DNA of 39,853 nucleotides from a virus, in the IMG/VR virus record IMGVR_UViG_3300035701_000102, positions 1 through 39,853 of that record; one strand, written 5' to 3'. The position numbers and the translations under genes were made by a program. Below are positions 6,863-15,453 of the stretch, in pieces (the first letter of the stretch is position 1; each line of letters begins with the position of its first letter). Under the pieces are notes generated by a model. The model was not told the origin of the DNA. It worked only from the letters and a program-made list of their open reading frames with translations, and searched no databases.

Positions 6863-6899
6863 GGCACGTAATCCCTTCGCGGGGTTGCGTGCCTTTTTT
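6863..6899 (+). terminator. Rho-independent terminator
   Basis: GGCACG.AATCCC pairs with GGGGTT.CGTGCC around a TTCGC loop and is followed by TTTTTT (6894-6899). It lies directly in front of the structural gene that starts at 6906, leaving six bases between the T-run and the start codon. Confidence 0.85.
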
Positions 6900-6905
6900 C
6901 GTTTT

Positions 6906-8651
6906 ATGGTCACAGCAGCAAACCACGACCTAGAACAGATCGTCGCCACGCACTTTCCAGCCGATAAGTTCGTGCGCGTCCGCGACATTCCGATCTTTGC
7001 CGAGCATGAAGCTGAAGGGCCGGATGGACAACGGATTGTATATGACCGTCCCGCATTGCAAGCGATTGTTGACCGCTGCAACCGGCGAATCCAGGACACG
7101 GGCGACTTTGCCGTTCTCACGGACGGCCACACGCCGGAAAAGGAAGAGCAAATCGCCGGGATGAAGCAGCCGGAAGTAGTTGGCTTCGTTGGCCCCTTCA
7201 AACTTGGAAAGATCGGATCACTTAACCCGCGCTACGCGATTCTTGCAGACGAGTTTCGATTCAAGGATCGCGCAGACCGGGTTAGCCGACTTCCGAGACG
7301 TTCGGTTGAACTGTGGATGTCGGACAATCCGAACGAAAGATTCTTTGATCCAATCGCCGCCTTGGGCGCTGAGTGCCCGCGACTGGACCTGGGAATCAAG
7401 TACGCCATGCTCCCCAACGGCCAAAGGGTCTTGAAGTATTCGGCCGAAGCACCGGAAAGGCTTGGCACGACCCAGCAATACGGACTTGGATCGGCAATCG
7501 GCAAGGCGCTTGGAATCAAGAAGCGCCCAGACAAAGGATCAGCGACTGGAGAGCGATACGAAATGGAAGGCGGCGGCGGTGACGCCGCGCCGGGCGGATC
7601 GAACACGTATGTAGCTGGCGAGACAGCGGGGAGAAAAAAGTCGCAGTACGGAATCGAGCAGGAACCAATTCCCGGCTCACCTTTGAAGCCGATGCCAAAA
7701 GGTTACGACTGGGAACATCCGGCTTCCAAGCCAAACTTTAAGTCTGCCGAGTCGGAATCGGCGTCGAAGCCGCCAACAAAATACGGAACTGAAACCCAAA
7801 CTGGAGAACCTGGAATGTTCCAGCCTGAAGACCTGAAGCAACTTTTGGACGCGATGAACTCTCTGGACTGGGTGCAATGGGTCAAGGGAAAGATGACGGC
7901 GGAAATGGCTCCCGGTGGGGAGGGACCAGCCGCGCCCGCCCCGTCGCCTGCCCCCGCAGGTGGCCCCCCGCCGGGAGCCGCCCCGCCTCCAGGAATGGCC
8001 CCGCCCGCCGCTGGCCCCGCTGAACTGGGCGGCCAAGAGGAAGAGTTGGGCGCAGAGGAAGAGGGTCTTGGCGCAGAGGAAGAGCATCTTGGGGAAGAGG
8101 AAGCACGCCCCGAAGAGGCCAAGAAAATGCCGTTCGGATGTGACGGCATGAAAAAACCCCAGAACCACACAATCAAAATGAGCCGCGCGGAGTTTTCTTC
8201 GCAGCAAGAGCGGTATCGAAAGCTGGATTCGGCGCACAAGGCGCTGGCCCAGAAGTACGAAAGGCTCAGCGCTGACGTTGCAGTGATGCAGCGCGAGTCG
8301 TCAGACGCGGTGCGTCAAGCGCGGATTGAGCAGGCCGCCTCTGGGAGTGCAATCGACGTAGAGGATGAACTGAACCGCTGCCTGTACTCCAAAGGTTCGG
8401 CGCTGACGGACGAGCAGTTTGAGGATCGTTTGGCGACGGTCGTGAAGTATGCCCGTCCCATCCCCCTTGGCGAATCGTTGCCGCGCGGAGTGGTTTCGAC
8501 GCCCAACAGCGAAGACAGGGCGCGGACGGGACTTTCGGATCGTGCGGTGGAAATCGCTGAGAAGTACCGGAGAGAGGGAAAGCAAATCACCTACCGGGCA
8601 GCCTTGGAAGAGGCTCGCGCGGAGAAGAATGGACACGCGACGGTGAAGTAG
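6906..8651 (+). CDS. Prohead protease / scaffold fusion
   Basis: 581 residues from the ATG at 6906, chosen because earlier in-frame starts lie inside the terminator; no ribosome site is visible. Residues 1-180 hold a domain with conserved elements LTDGHTPEKEEQ, VVGFVGPFKLG and LPRRSVELWM, like the protease part of Mu gpI-type or related capsid maturation proteins. The middle is Pro/Ala/Gly-rich with an acidic repeat of LGAEEE type near residue 380, then a helical coiled-coil-like end (about 420-500) as expected for a scaffold. It precedes decoration and capsid genes, the standard order. The catalytic residues cannot be fixed by eye. Confidence 0.7.
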   Translation: MVTAANHDLEQIVATHFPADKFVRVRDIPIFAEHEAEGPDGQRIVYDRPALQAIVDRCNRRIQDTGDFAVLTDGHTPEKEEQIAGMKQPEVVGFVGPFKLGKIGSLNPRYAILADEFRFKDRADRVSRLPRRSVELWMSDNPNERFFDPIAALGAECPRLDLGIKYAMLPNGQRVLKYSAEAPERLGTTQQYGLGSAIGKALGIKKRPDKGSATGERYEMEGGGGDAAPGGSNTYVAGETAGRKKSQYGIEQEPIPGSPLKPMPKGYDWEHPASKPNFKSAESESASKPPTKYGTETQTGEPGMFQPEDLKQLLDAMNSLDWVQWVKGKMTAEMAPGGEGPAAPAPSPAPAGGPPPGAAPPPGMAPPAAGPAELGGQEEELGAEEEGLGAEEEHLGEEEARPEEAKKMPFGCDGMKKPQNHTIKMSRAEFSSQQERYRKLDSAHKALAQKYERLSADVAVMQRESSDAVRQARIEQAASGSAIDVEDELNRCLYSKGSALTDEQFEDRLATVVKYARPIPLGESLPRGVVSTPNSEDRARTGLSDRAVEIAEKYRREGKQITYRAALEEARAEKNGHATVK

Positions 8652-8669
8652 CTGCGGTGAAGTAGCTGC
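8642..8669. repeat. 14-bp tandem repeat at a stop codon
   Basis: ggtgaagtagctgc occurs twice in a row (8642-8655 and 8656-8669), followed by a partial third copy. The first copy holds the stop codon of the protease/scaffold gene. Confidence 0.9.
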
Positions 8670-8705
8670 GGTTTAAGTAGACCCAAGAAAACGAGGAACC
8701 TTTCC

Positions 8706-9134
8706 ATGACTCATAGCCCCCCGCAACTTATCGCGCGTGGCGATATTAACGTCTCGCGGTTCGTGATGATGGACTCCACTGTTGACCACGGCGGCCTGCA
8801 AGCCACGACGAACGCCAAGATCATTGGCATTCTGCACGACGGGGGGCGAGTGCCGCCGATCCCCGGCACTGGCACGGTCCTGGGGGCCGCGCTTGGCGAC
8901 TCGCTGCGACTGTACGGCAACGGTGACATCTGCCTGCTCACCTACGGCGGGACGATCAAGGCGGGCGATTACCTGAACTCCGACACCAACGGAAAAGGCA
9001 CTGCCATCGCCAGTACCGGCGTGAAGCACATCGGAGCGATTGCTCTGCAAGGGGGAGTATCCGGCGACATCAAGCTGGTTCAAGTGACAATCATGCCCAG
9101 CGCTGACGGCGTTGGCGCGAACGCAAACTCGTAG
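8706..9134 (+). CDS. Capsid decoration (cement) protein, DUF2190-like
   Basis: 142 residues; ATG preceded by gaggaacctttcc. Beta-rich with the DUF2190 type of pattern: VSRFVMMDSTVDHGGLQATT, IIGILHDGG, DICLLTYGGTIKAGDYLNSD, HIGAIALQGG, and a final strand DIKLVQVTI. Proteins of this family sit on the outside of the capsid in several siphoviruses. It lies between the protease/scaffold and the major capsid, as expected. Confidence 0.75.
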   Translation: MTHSPPQLIARGDINVSRFVMMDSTVDHGGLQATTNAKIIGILHDGGRVPPIPGTGTVLGAALGDSLRLYGNGDICLLTYGGTIKAGDYLNSDTNGKGTAIASTGVKHIGAIALQGGVSGDIKLVQVTIMPSADGVGANANS

Positions 9135-9203
9135 TCGATCTGCTAACCCACCGGAAAAGCGACCTGGGTTGGTCGCCAAACATTTCAAACGGAGTGAACA
9201 CAA

Positions 9204-10253
9204 ATGGTTGACTATCCTTCCTTTCCAGGTGGATATAACACGTTCGTCAAATCGCACGAAGCGACGAATCACCTGAAGATCGACTTCTCCCGCAACGTCA
9301 ACAGCTTCCCGCTGAACAAGTACATGCAGCTTCTGCCGGTCAAGAAATCGACCGGGTACTACCTGAAGCTGACGGTCGAAGAGGCGGGCCGGATTCTGAA
9401 TCCGACCACGCTCTCCGACTTCATCTGGCACGACGGAGAACCGCGACCGGAGCGCGTCGAAGGTCAAGAATCGTTCCAGTGGCTGGAGTATCGCACCACG
9501 CGGTACGACTTCGGCTTCCAACTGGGCGACAAGTCCATCGACCAAGCGAGTTGGGACTTGCTCGAAACGCATTCGCGCATCAAGGCCCAGCAGGCCATGA
9601 CCGCGCGGACCCAGGCCGCCATCAACGCGCTGACGACGAGCGGCAACTACGACTCGACTCACGTGAGCGCTGTCGCTTCCGTCAGCGGAAACACTGGAAC
9701 GTGGGCGCAGTCAACAACTCAGCGCCAGGACATTCGGCGTTCGATTCTCAGTGCCGCCAGCATCATCAAAAAGGATGTGCTGGGCGTCACGAAGACCGGG
9801 GACTTGATTTTGGTGATGGGACCGGACACGGCCATCGCCATCAGCGAGTGCCAGGAAATCATCGACCATGTGAAGCACAGTCCGCAGGCGCTTGGTCAGA
9901 TCAAGGGCGACCTGCCCGGCCACAACGCGGAGTGGAATCTGCCAGACCATTTGTACGGCGTGCAAATCGTGGTTGAGGATACGGTCAAGACCACGACCAA
10001 CAAGGGCGCGACGACCAGCAAGGGATACGTGCTTGGCAGCGGCACGGCCGTCCTGGTTTCTCGTCCCGGCGACTTGGTTTCGCCGGGCGAAGGTCCGTCC
10101 TTCAGTACGGCCATGATCTTCGCCTACGAAGAAATGACCGTGGAAACCCTGCGGCAAGTTGACCATCGAAGAGTCAGCGGCCACGTGGTCGATGATTACG
10201 CGGTGGTCGTGACAGCACCCGCGACAGGCTTCCTGTTCACTTCGGCAGTCTGA
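9204..10253 (+). CDS. Major capsid protein (HK97-like)
   Basis: 349 residues; ATG preceded by acggagtgaacacaa. Its length, position right after the decoration gene, and elements such as YDFGFQLGDKSIDQ, a long helix (LLETHSRIKAQQAMTARTQ), LILVMGPDTAI and a late IFAYEEMTVETLRQVDHRRVSGHVVDD match HK97-fold capsid subunits of Mu-like and related siphoviruses. No long N-terminal delta domain is present, consistent with the separate scaffold upstream. Confidence 0.85.
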   Translation: MVDYPSFPGGYNTFVKSHEATNHLKIDFSRNVNSFPLNKYMQLLPVKKSTGYYLKLTVEEAGRILNPTTLSDFIWHDGEPRPERVEGQESFQWLEYRTTRYDFGFQLGDKSIDQASWDLLETHSRIKAQQAMTARTQAAINALTTSGNYDSTHVSAVASVSGNTGTWAQSTTQRQDIRRSILSAASIIKKDVLGVTKTGDLILVMGPDTAIAISECQEIIDHVKHSPQALGQIKGDLPGHNAEWNLPDHLYGVQIVVEDTVKTTTNKGATTSKGYVLGSGTAVLVSRPGDLVSPGEGPSFSTAMIFAYEEMTVETLRQVDHRRVSGHVVDDYAVVVTAPATGFLFTSAV

Positions 10254-10283
10254 CGCTGGGGCGAACTACGGAGCGGTGCGGTT

Positions 10284-10793
10284 ATGTCATGGGCAGCCCC
10301 GGCCGACTTAATGGCGCGAAAGGACTACAACATCTTGGCAGATTTGTGCCAGGATGAAGGGGAGCGTCCGTCGCGGGCCGACATGCTCACGAACGTCAAC
10401 ATCCAGACTTCCCTGGATGATGCCAGCGCCGACATCGAAGCGGCGCTTTTTGTTGCGCACCGATACTCACTTGAAGACCTGACTGGCCTGACTGGGAACA
10501 GCTTGGCATTGCTCAAGCGTATGACATGCGACTTGGCGATGGCCTATCTGTATGACAGGCGGCCGATTCACAATCCAGAGCAGTACGAGCGATACTTGAC
10601 GCTGAAGCGCAACACGCTGGAGCGGTTGCGTACCGGCGAAAATGTGTTTAACCTACCGGCGCAGGAAGACAAAGCACTGCCGACTATCGACGGTCCCACA
10701 AATGCGACCTACGAACGCCTGAACCTGATTCCTGAGAGGACACCGAACTTCTACCCGTTCCGATCTTCCAGGCTGCCAACTGACAGAGGATAG
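10284..10793 (+). CDS. Head-tail connector protein, DUF1320-like
   Basis: 169 residues; start 10284 after ggagcggtgcggtt. Helical, with a central pattern NIQTSLDDASADIEAALFVA, then LLKRMTCDLAMAYLYDRRP, close to phage connector proteins of the DUF1320 (Mu gp36) type that join capsid and tail. Located right after the major capsid gene, as in Mu-like phages. Confidence 0.7.
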   Translation: MSWAAPADLMARKDYNILADLCQDEGERPSRADMLTNVNIQTSLDDASADIEAALFVAHRYSLEDLTGLTGNSLALLKRMTCDLAMAYLYDRRPIHNPEQYERYLTLKRNTLERLRTGENVFNLPAQEDKALPTIDGPTNATYERLNLIPERTPNFYPFRSSRLPTDRG

Positions 10794-10795
10794 CT

Positions 10796-11317
10796 ATGAC
10801 CATTCAAGTAAATGCCAGCGGCCCGATTCTGTTCAAAATCGCCATTGACAGCGGGCTGACGACCCTCCAGAACCTGGGGTACGCCCTGGACCAACCGCGC
10901 GTGATTGAGCAGCCGTACTGGTACGACGTTCACGGCGACCAGCACGGCGGCATGAACGGACCTCCCATCGACGTACAGTACCTGGGGATGGTCATTCGCG
11001 TTCGCGCGGAACTGTCTCGATTCGACCGTGATGTGGCCAACATAGTTCGCAAAAGAATCAGGAATGGAACTATCGGAAGTGTGCCGGACGCCGACATTGG
11101 CGCGCTGGCCTTTCAGTCCCCTGAGTTTATGCGGGTGGTCATGTCCCCCCAACACGCCGTTAGGGGGTCTGCCTCAGAGACACGAAACTATGTATGCTGC
11201 ATCCCGCGCGAAGCGACTGAGCAGAGTTACGGCACGAAGTTCAGCACCTTCATTTTCGAGTTTGAGGCGCACCGCTATCAGGCCAGCAGCGGCCTTGTCG
11301 AAAACTCCACCAGCTAA
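10796..11317 (+). CDS. Probable major tail tube protein
   Basis: 173 residues, starting two bases after the connector gene (ribosome site gacagaggatagct). Beta-rich with GPPIDVQYLGMVIRVRAELSRFD and a late GTKFSTFIFEFEAHRY. The position directly before the tail assembly chaperones is that of the tail tube protein in siphoviruses; the sequence alone is not decisive, and it could instead be another tail completion protein. Confidence 0.55.
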   Translation: MTIQVNASGPILFKIAIDSGLTTLQNLGYALDQPRVIEQPYWYDVHGDQHGGMNGPPIDVQYLGMVIRVRAELSRFDRDVANIVRKRIRNGTIGSVPDADIGALAFQSPEFMRVVMSPQHAVRGSASETRNYVCCIPREATEQSYGTKFSTFIFEFEAHRYQASSGLVENSTS

Positions 11318-11330
11318 GGTCAGTGCGGCA

Positions 11331-11801
11331 ATGTTTCAATGGCTGAAAAACAGGCGCGAAAGAATAGAAGCGTCAAGGCGTGCCATTTTCCGTTTCTGGG
11401 ATGGCATCAAGTGGCGATACGCCGATCCGATGGCGATTGCGCAGCACCTGGACGAAGACCCAGAGTACGATGCTGCCACGACGCCGCGACTGCTTCAACT
11501 CCAGGACATGGATGCTTTTTTTGTGACGGTGCGCGCCACGCGCCGGGCGTTCGGAGTTCAGGAGTGGACTCAGGAAACAGGCGGCCTGACGGTCCAGGAG
11601 ACGATGGCATTGCTAAGGAACTACTTCCTCTTCACGGAGAGTGTAAAAAAAAACACAGAAGATTCTGCGAACTCGCCGCCCTCTACGGAATTGGGGAACT
11701 CGAAAGAATCGAGCGAACCGACTACGAACGGTTTTGCGCACTCTGGTTCAACCAGCACAGAGTCGGAATCCAGTGTGCCAATCGAGTCCGCATCGGCGTA
11801 G
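11331..11801 (+). CDS. Tail assembly chaperone (gpG-like), zero-frame product
   Basis: 156 residues from the ATG at 11331. The first 105 residues are helical and structured (RAIFRFWDGIKWRYADPMA, RLLQLQDMDAFFVTVRATRRAF). After the A-run at 11645-11653 the zero-frame protein turns into a low-complexity Ser/Thr/Glu/Asn tail, whereas the -1 frame continues as ordinary protein. Placement between tail tube and tape measure fits a G-type chaperone. See the longer frameshift product. Confidence 0.65.
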   Translation: MFQWLKNRRERIEASRRAIFRFWDGIKWRYADPMAIAQHLDEDPEYDAATTPRLLQLQDMDAFFVTVRATRRAFGVQEWTQETGGLTVQETMALLRNYFLFTESVKKNTEDSANSPPSTELGNSKESSEPTTNGFAHSGSTSTESESSVPIESASA

Positions 11802-11953
11802 ACTACGCACTTTGCACGGCATTCGGCGGTTCCCTGCCAGCATCATTCTTCGATGCAATTTCCGATACGCCTGAAGAGGCGGCGCATCTTCACGGAAAGC
11901 ACACCGTCTACCAGCGCATGAATGGTTCCACCACCGCGCGGAGGGGGAGTTGA
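11331..11953 (+). CDS. Tail assembly chaperone extended by -1 frameshift (gpGT-like)
   Basis: Nine adenines at 11645-11653 follow the sense codon GTA in the zero frame, a classic slippery run. A -1 slip joins the first ~106 residues to a frame that reads KHRRFCELAALYGIGELERI, then DYERFCALWFN and further structured sequence to a stop at 11953, giving about 207 residues. The downstream part has no start codon with a ribosome site of its own near its beginning. Programmed -1 shifting of this gene pair is the rule in siphoviruses; the shift here is inferred from sequence, not shown. Confidence 0.65.
11645..11653 (+). promoter_or_regulatory. Slippery A-run, predicted -1 frameshift site
   Basis: Run of nine A between gtgt and cacagaag. 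Its position in the chaperone gene, and the change from structured to low-complexity protein in the zero frame just after it, support a programmed slip. Runs of A in assemblies can also be length errors. Confidence 0.6.
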
Positions 11954-11956
11954 ACC

Positions 11957-13411
11957 ATGTGGCCACTACTTGCAGAACTTGTCGGCCCAATGATGGCCGA
12001 GACTGGCGCTGCCGCAGGGGCCGTTGAAGGCGCTGCGGCCACTGGGGCGGCCAGCGCTGCTGGCGTTGCCGAAAGTGCCGCTGGAAGCGCAGAGGCCGCA
12101 GCGGGCAGGGCCGCAGCGTCTGGATCGGTGTCGCCCATCCAGGCTCCCCCGGCAATCCAGCCGCCACCCATCCAGAGCCGCATACCCGTCCAGGCTCCCC
12201 CCGTCCAGGGTCAGCCAGTCCAGCAAAAGACCTTCATCCACAAGATGACCGAAAGGCTTGTGGATCGTTTCCTTCCGGCCAACCCAGCCGCAGCGCCTGG
12301 AGCGGTGTCTGCGCCCGCGCAGGGGGCGGCCCAGGCGCAGGGGGCGGCCCAGTCGCAGGGCGTCTGGCAGCGAGTGGCAGGAAAGCTAGCCGATAGCGTG
12401 CTTCCGCCGCAATTAAGGGGCATCATTTCCGGCGAGGGACAAGCGGCACATGAAGGCAATGCCTTCGACCGCATACTGCGCCAGAGCAAAATCGCTGGGG
12501 GGCAAAGCGGGAGTGCGGGCGGGAATGCAAAGTCCGCAGAGGAAGCATCGCAGGCCGCGATGCGGTCGAAGGCGATGAATGACGAGCGCGCGGCACAGGC
12601 TGGAAATCCGCAGCTAAACCCAGCATCGCATTCCGTGTCACAGCGCGTCTCTCAGGCCATGTTCGGCAATCCAGTTCCGACACCGGCCCAGTCCAGGTCC
12701 GTTGCCGATCAGGCCGTCGCCAAGATGGACTCCCAGCAACTTCAGCAAGCTGGGGCCAGTCCCTGGAATATGATCGGTGGAGACGGCCAGCGCGACGAAG
12801 GAAAAGAGCGTAAGCGCATTGCCGAGAAAATGATGGAGGAAGATCAGTCGAAGGCTAAAGAGCAGGGGAAGGGCATACTTGGAGGCGTTGCGCTGGCCGC
12901 TACAGGCAATCCGATGGGCGTGATGGCGGGCGTGGTGGCTATTGGTGGCGCGTTCATTGGCCTTGGGAAGATTGTCGAGAAGTTCGGTGAGCATTTAATA
13001 GAGTCCCAGAGAGACTTGGCGCGGTTCAATGGCTCCATCGCAGCGTCGATGGCTCAGTTGGACGTTGAGAGAATAGGGCGCGAAATTGCGATGGGCGGAA
13101 GGACATCTGCTAGCGTAGCATACCTGACTGAAGCGCAGAGCAGATTTGAAGAGGCAGCCATTCCCATCGAGGCGATTTGGACAAACGCCACGAACCGCAT
13201 AGAAGGATTCATGCTCAACATAGGAACGAAAGTCATGGAGTACGGATCGACATTCTTTTCCAACATTCCGATTGTAAACGATGCGCTCAAGAAGCTGGCC
13301 AACATGGGAGACACATCCGTTCCAGCGTGGCAGTCTTTCCTCAGTGACGTATCTGAGGGGCGACACATGAGCGCGGCTGAACGTGCCTCCAGCACAGAAA
13401 TCAGAAGATAA
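11957..13411 (+). CDS. Tail tape measure protein (short)
   Basis: 484 residues; ATG after ggagggggagttgaacc. Ala/Gly/Gln-rich N-terminal 170 residues with repeats (AQGAAQAQGAAQ type, coded by tandem DNA repeats near 12315-12360), a long helical charged middle, a hydrophobic segment (GILGGVALAATGNPMGVMAG... to GGAFIGLG, about residues 305-340) and an amphipathic C-terminal third. This composition and the place after the chaperones indicate the tape measure. At this length the tail would be short, on the order of 70 nm if the usual 1.5 A per residue holds. Confidence 0.75.
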   Translation: MWPLLAELVGPMMAETGAAAGAVEGAAATGAASAAGVAESAAGSAEAAAGRAAASGSVSPIQAPPAIQPPPIQSRIPVQAPPVQGQPVQQKTFIHKMTERLVDRFLPANPAAAPGAVSAPAQGAAQAQGAAQSQGVWQRVAGKLADSVLPPQLRGIISGEGQAAHEGNAFDRILRQSKIAGGQSGSAGGNAKSAEEASQAAMRSKAMNDERAAQAGNPQLNPASHSVSQRVSQAMFGNPVPTPAQSRSVADQAVAKMDSQQLQQAGASPWNMIGGDGQRDEGKERKRIAEKMMEEDQSKAKEQGKGILGGVALAATGNPMGVMAGVVAIGGAFIGLGKIVEKFGEHLIESQRDLARFNGSIAASMAQLDVERIGREIAMGGRTSASVAYLTEAQSRFEEAAIPIEAIWTNATNRIEGFMLNIGTKVMEYGSTFFSNIPIVNDALKKLANMGDTSVPAWQSFLSDVSEGRHMSAAERASSTEIRR

Positions 13412-15453
13412 TGGGCGATCAGGTAGAAATCAGGACGTTGGTGAGCCAGACGGAAGTGGAATACAACGGAGTTGTATTGCACGGCGTCAGGACTCTGGCA
13501 TTCGATGAAACCGTTCAGAGAGACGAGAGCGGGACGGACATCCTCTACCATCAATTCCACATCAGAGTCGAGTCGCTTGTCCACAGTTACACAAAGTTCT
13601 CTACCATTGACCCCGACCCGCCGCACGCGGGTCCAGATGCAGTCTCGCGGGCAGCCATTGCGTATGCTTCCGTCAGTTCCGTCCAAAACGCTTCGGCGTC
13701 TGACTCCATGGCTGCACTGCACGCTAGGCTAATGCAAGACCGGGGAATCTTCAGGTATTACACTGGAAACAAGTTGCTTTTGGAGGCGACTAGCGCTGGC
13801 AATAGCCTAACGCGCGATGTGAATAATGGCCCCAAGCCAATTTTCTGCAACATCACTCACGTAGCAGCGGGTAAGGTGTATCGGATTGAGTTTGAAATCG
13901 AAGTCTGTTTGGTCAAGTGCCCCGGCAGTAGCGGACAGCCTTCAGGCCAGGGGGAGGTAGCTGAATTACTCAACAATCGCTGGTCGTGTGAGGATACATA
14001 CGACGAAAACCAATATCTGACACGATACGTCGATGGGGTTTTGCGCGTTTCTCAAATAGAGAAAAGTCCACGGGCCTTTTTGCCATACGTCATTCCGCCG
14101 CTGCCAGAGGGATTCCGACGAGAGCGAGTCAAGGGACTGGTAAGCGCTGACGGCCTGACGCTTCGGTACTCTTTTCAAGATCGGCGCGAGTATGCAGCGC
14201 CGCCATCGCCAGCCACAAGCTGGGAAGCCAGCTACACTGAAACGACTTCGGACTCTGGAGCCAGCATATTCGCTGAAGTCAGTGTGCGACTGGAGGGGCC
14301 GCCAGACGCCAGCAAGGCAAAGATGCTGGCCAGATGCACCCAGGTCGTGGAGGCTCGTCTTGGAAGCCAAAGGCGCAACTACAACACGAAAGAAAAAAAG
14401 GGTGGAAACTGGTACGTCGTGGCGGCCAGCATCATAGAAATCCTCAACAAGAACCAAGTGGAACTTCGCGTCCGAGTTCGCAGACTCAACATCACAAGCG
14501 AAACGTGGCTCTTGCAGCGCGTTTCAACGATAGGCACGTTCCTGGACAATCCGAACGGCGCAGTTGCCGCAGCCACGACAAAGGAAAGGGAAATGCAGGG
14601 CGTCCCCCTTCCAGAATACTATCCGCAGAAGTTTCCGTGTCCTGATGTGTCCACCCTCCCAGTTGGCCCGTTTGCGATGATGCTCCAAGACCCATGCGGG
14701 TCTAATGAAAAGCATCGACTGTTCGGATATTACACTACTCCGAGCGGCGTGGGCGTAGATCAATACGGAGGACAGACACCACCTAAGACCGATGGAACTT
14801 CCGCCACGCGGAGGGACACAATCACGCGCACGGCAGACACCAATGCTGACTGGAGGGTTGCGGGGGAGGGTGTGGTAATCACCAAGCCAGAGGGATTGGC
14901 GAAAAGCGTATTCTCCCCCGACCACGAATTAGACCTGTATCTGCACTACGTCGCTGAGAATCGGTACGTCATAAACTTCGGCAAGGTCATGTTGCCGGTG
15001 TCGCTTACATCCTCTTCTGTTGCTGGGGCGACTCCATCGACAGGCGCAACGGGAACCATATCATCGTCTACACCCACGGCAAAGGATACGGCCGTATTCG
15101 CAAGGATTCACGAACCGATAGTCCAGCGCATTCTGCGAATCGTGACGGAGCGGCGAGGCGCGCAGCCTGTGCTGCCCAAGATGACGGAAGAAATAACCCA
15201 GACCAGCGGCCTGAAGGAAGTCTTGCTGGACGTTAGCTACAACCCGAAGACTCCGAAGCTGTCCCCAGATGGAACAGACTACACTTACGGAGTCGATGTG
15301 ACTTATACTTACGGACTATCACGAAAGCCATCTAGCGAAACTTCATCTACCGACAAGTATCGCGTTAGCGCTTCTGAAGTTGTTCAGTTGAAAGACTCCG
15401 ACTTTGCCCTCAATGAAGCAACGGCGTTCGCTAAGGAAGTGGAGAAGATATAA
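13411..15453 (+). CDS. Large tail/baseplate protein
   Basis: 680 residues, start overlapping the tape measure stop (TAATG). Mostly predicted beta with no enzyme motif. Place after the tape measure is that of distal tail or baseplate hub proteins. Elements visible include VRTLAFDETVQRD near the start and repeated strand-rich blocks throughout. No named family recognised, so the baseplate role rests on position and size. Confidence 0.6.
   Translation: MGDQVEIRTLVSQTEVEYNGVVLHGVRTLAFDETVQRDESGTDILYHQFHIRVESLVHSYTKFSTIDPDPPHAGPDAVSRAAIAYASVSSVQNASASDSMAALHARLMQDRGIFRYYTGNKLLLEATSAGNSLTRDVNNGPKPIFCNITHVAAGKVYRIEFEIEVCLVKCPGSSGQPSGQGEVAELLNNRWSCEDTYDENQYLTRYVDGVLRVSQIEKSPRAFLPYVIPPLPEGFRRERVKGLVSADGLTLRYSFQDRREYAAPPSPATSWEASYTETTSDSGASIFAEVSVRLEGPPDASKAKMLARCTQVVEARLGSQRRNYNTKEKKGGNWYVVAASIIEILNKNQVELRVRVRRLNITSETWLLQRVSTIGTFLDNPNGAVAAATTKEREMQGVPLPEYYPQKFPCPDVSTLPVGPFAMMLQDPCGSNEKHRLFGYYTTPSGVGVDQYGGQTPPKTDGTSATRRDTITRTADTNADWRVAGEGVVITKPEGLAKSVFSPDHELDLYLHYVAENRYVINFGKVMLPVSLTSSSVAGATPSTGATGTISSSTPTAKDTAVFARIHEPIVQRILRIVTERRGAQPVLPKMTEEITQTSGLKEVLLDVSYNPKTPKLSPDGTDYTYGVDVTYTYGLSRKPSSETSSTDKYRVSASEVVQLKDSDFALNEATAFAKEVEKI

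Noticed and set aside
8673-9662. Long minus-strand open frame opposite the decoration and capsid genes
   Set aside because: The plus-strand genes have clear capsid families and ribosome sites; the opposite frame has atypical composition.
11064-11330. In-frame extension upstream of the chaperone start
   Set aside because: It lies inside the tail tube gene, and the ATG at 11331 just after that gene's stop fits the operon layout.
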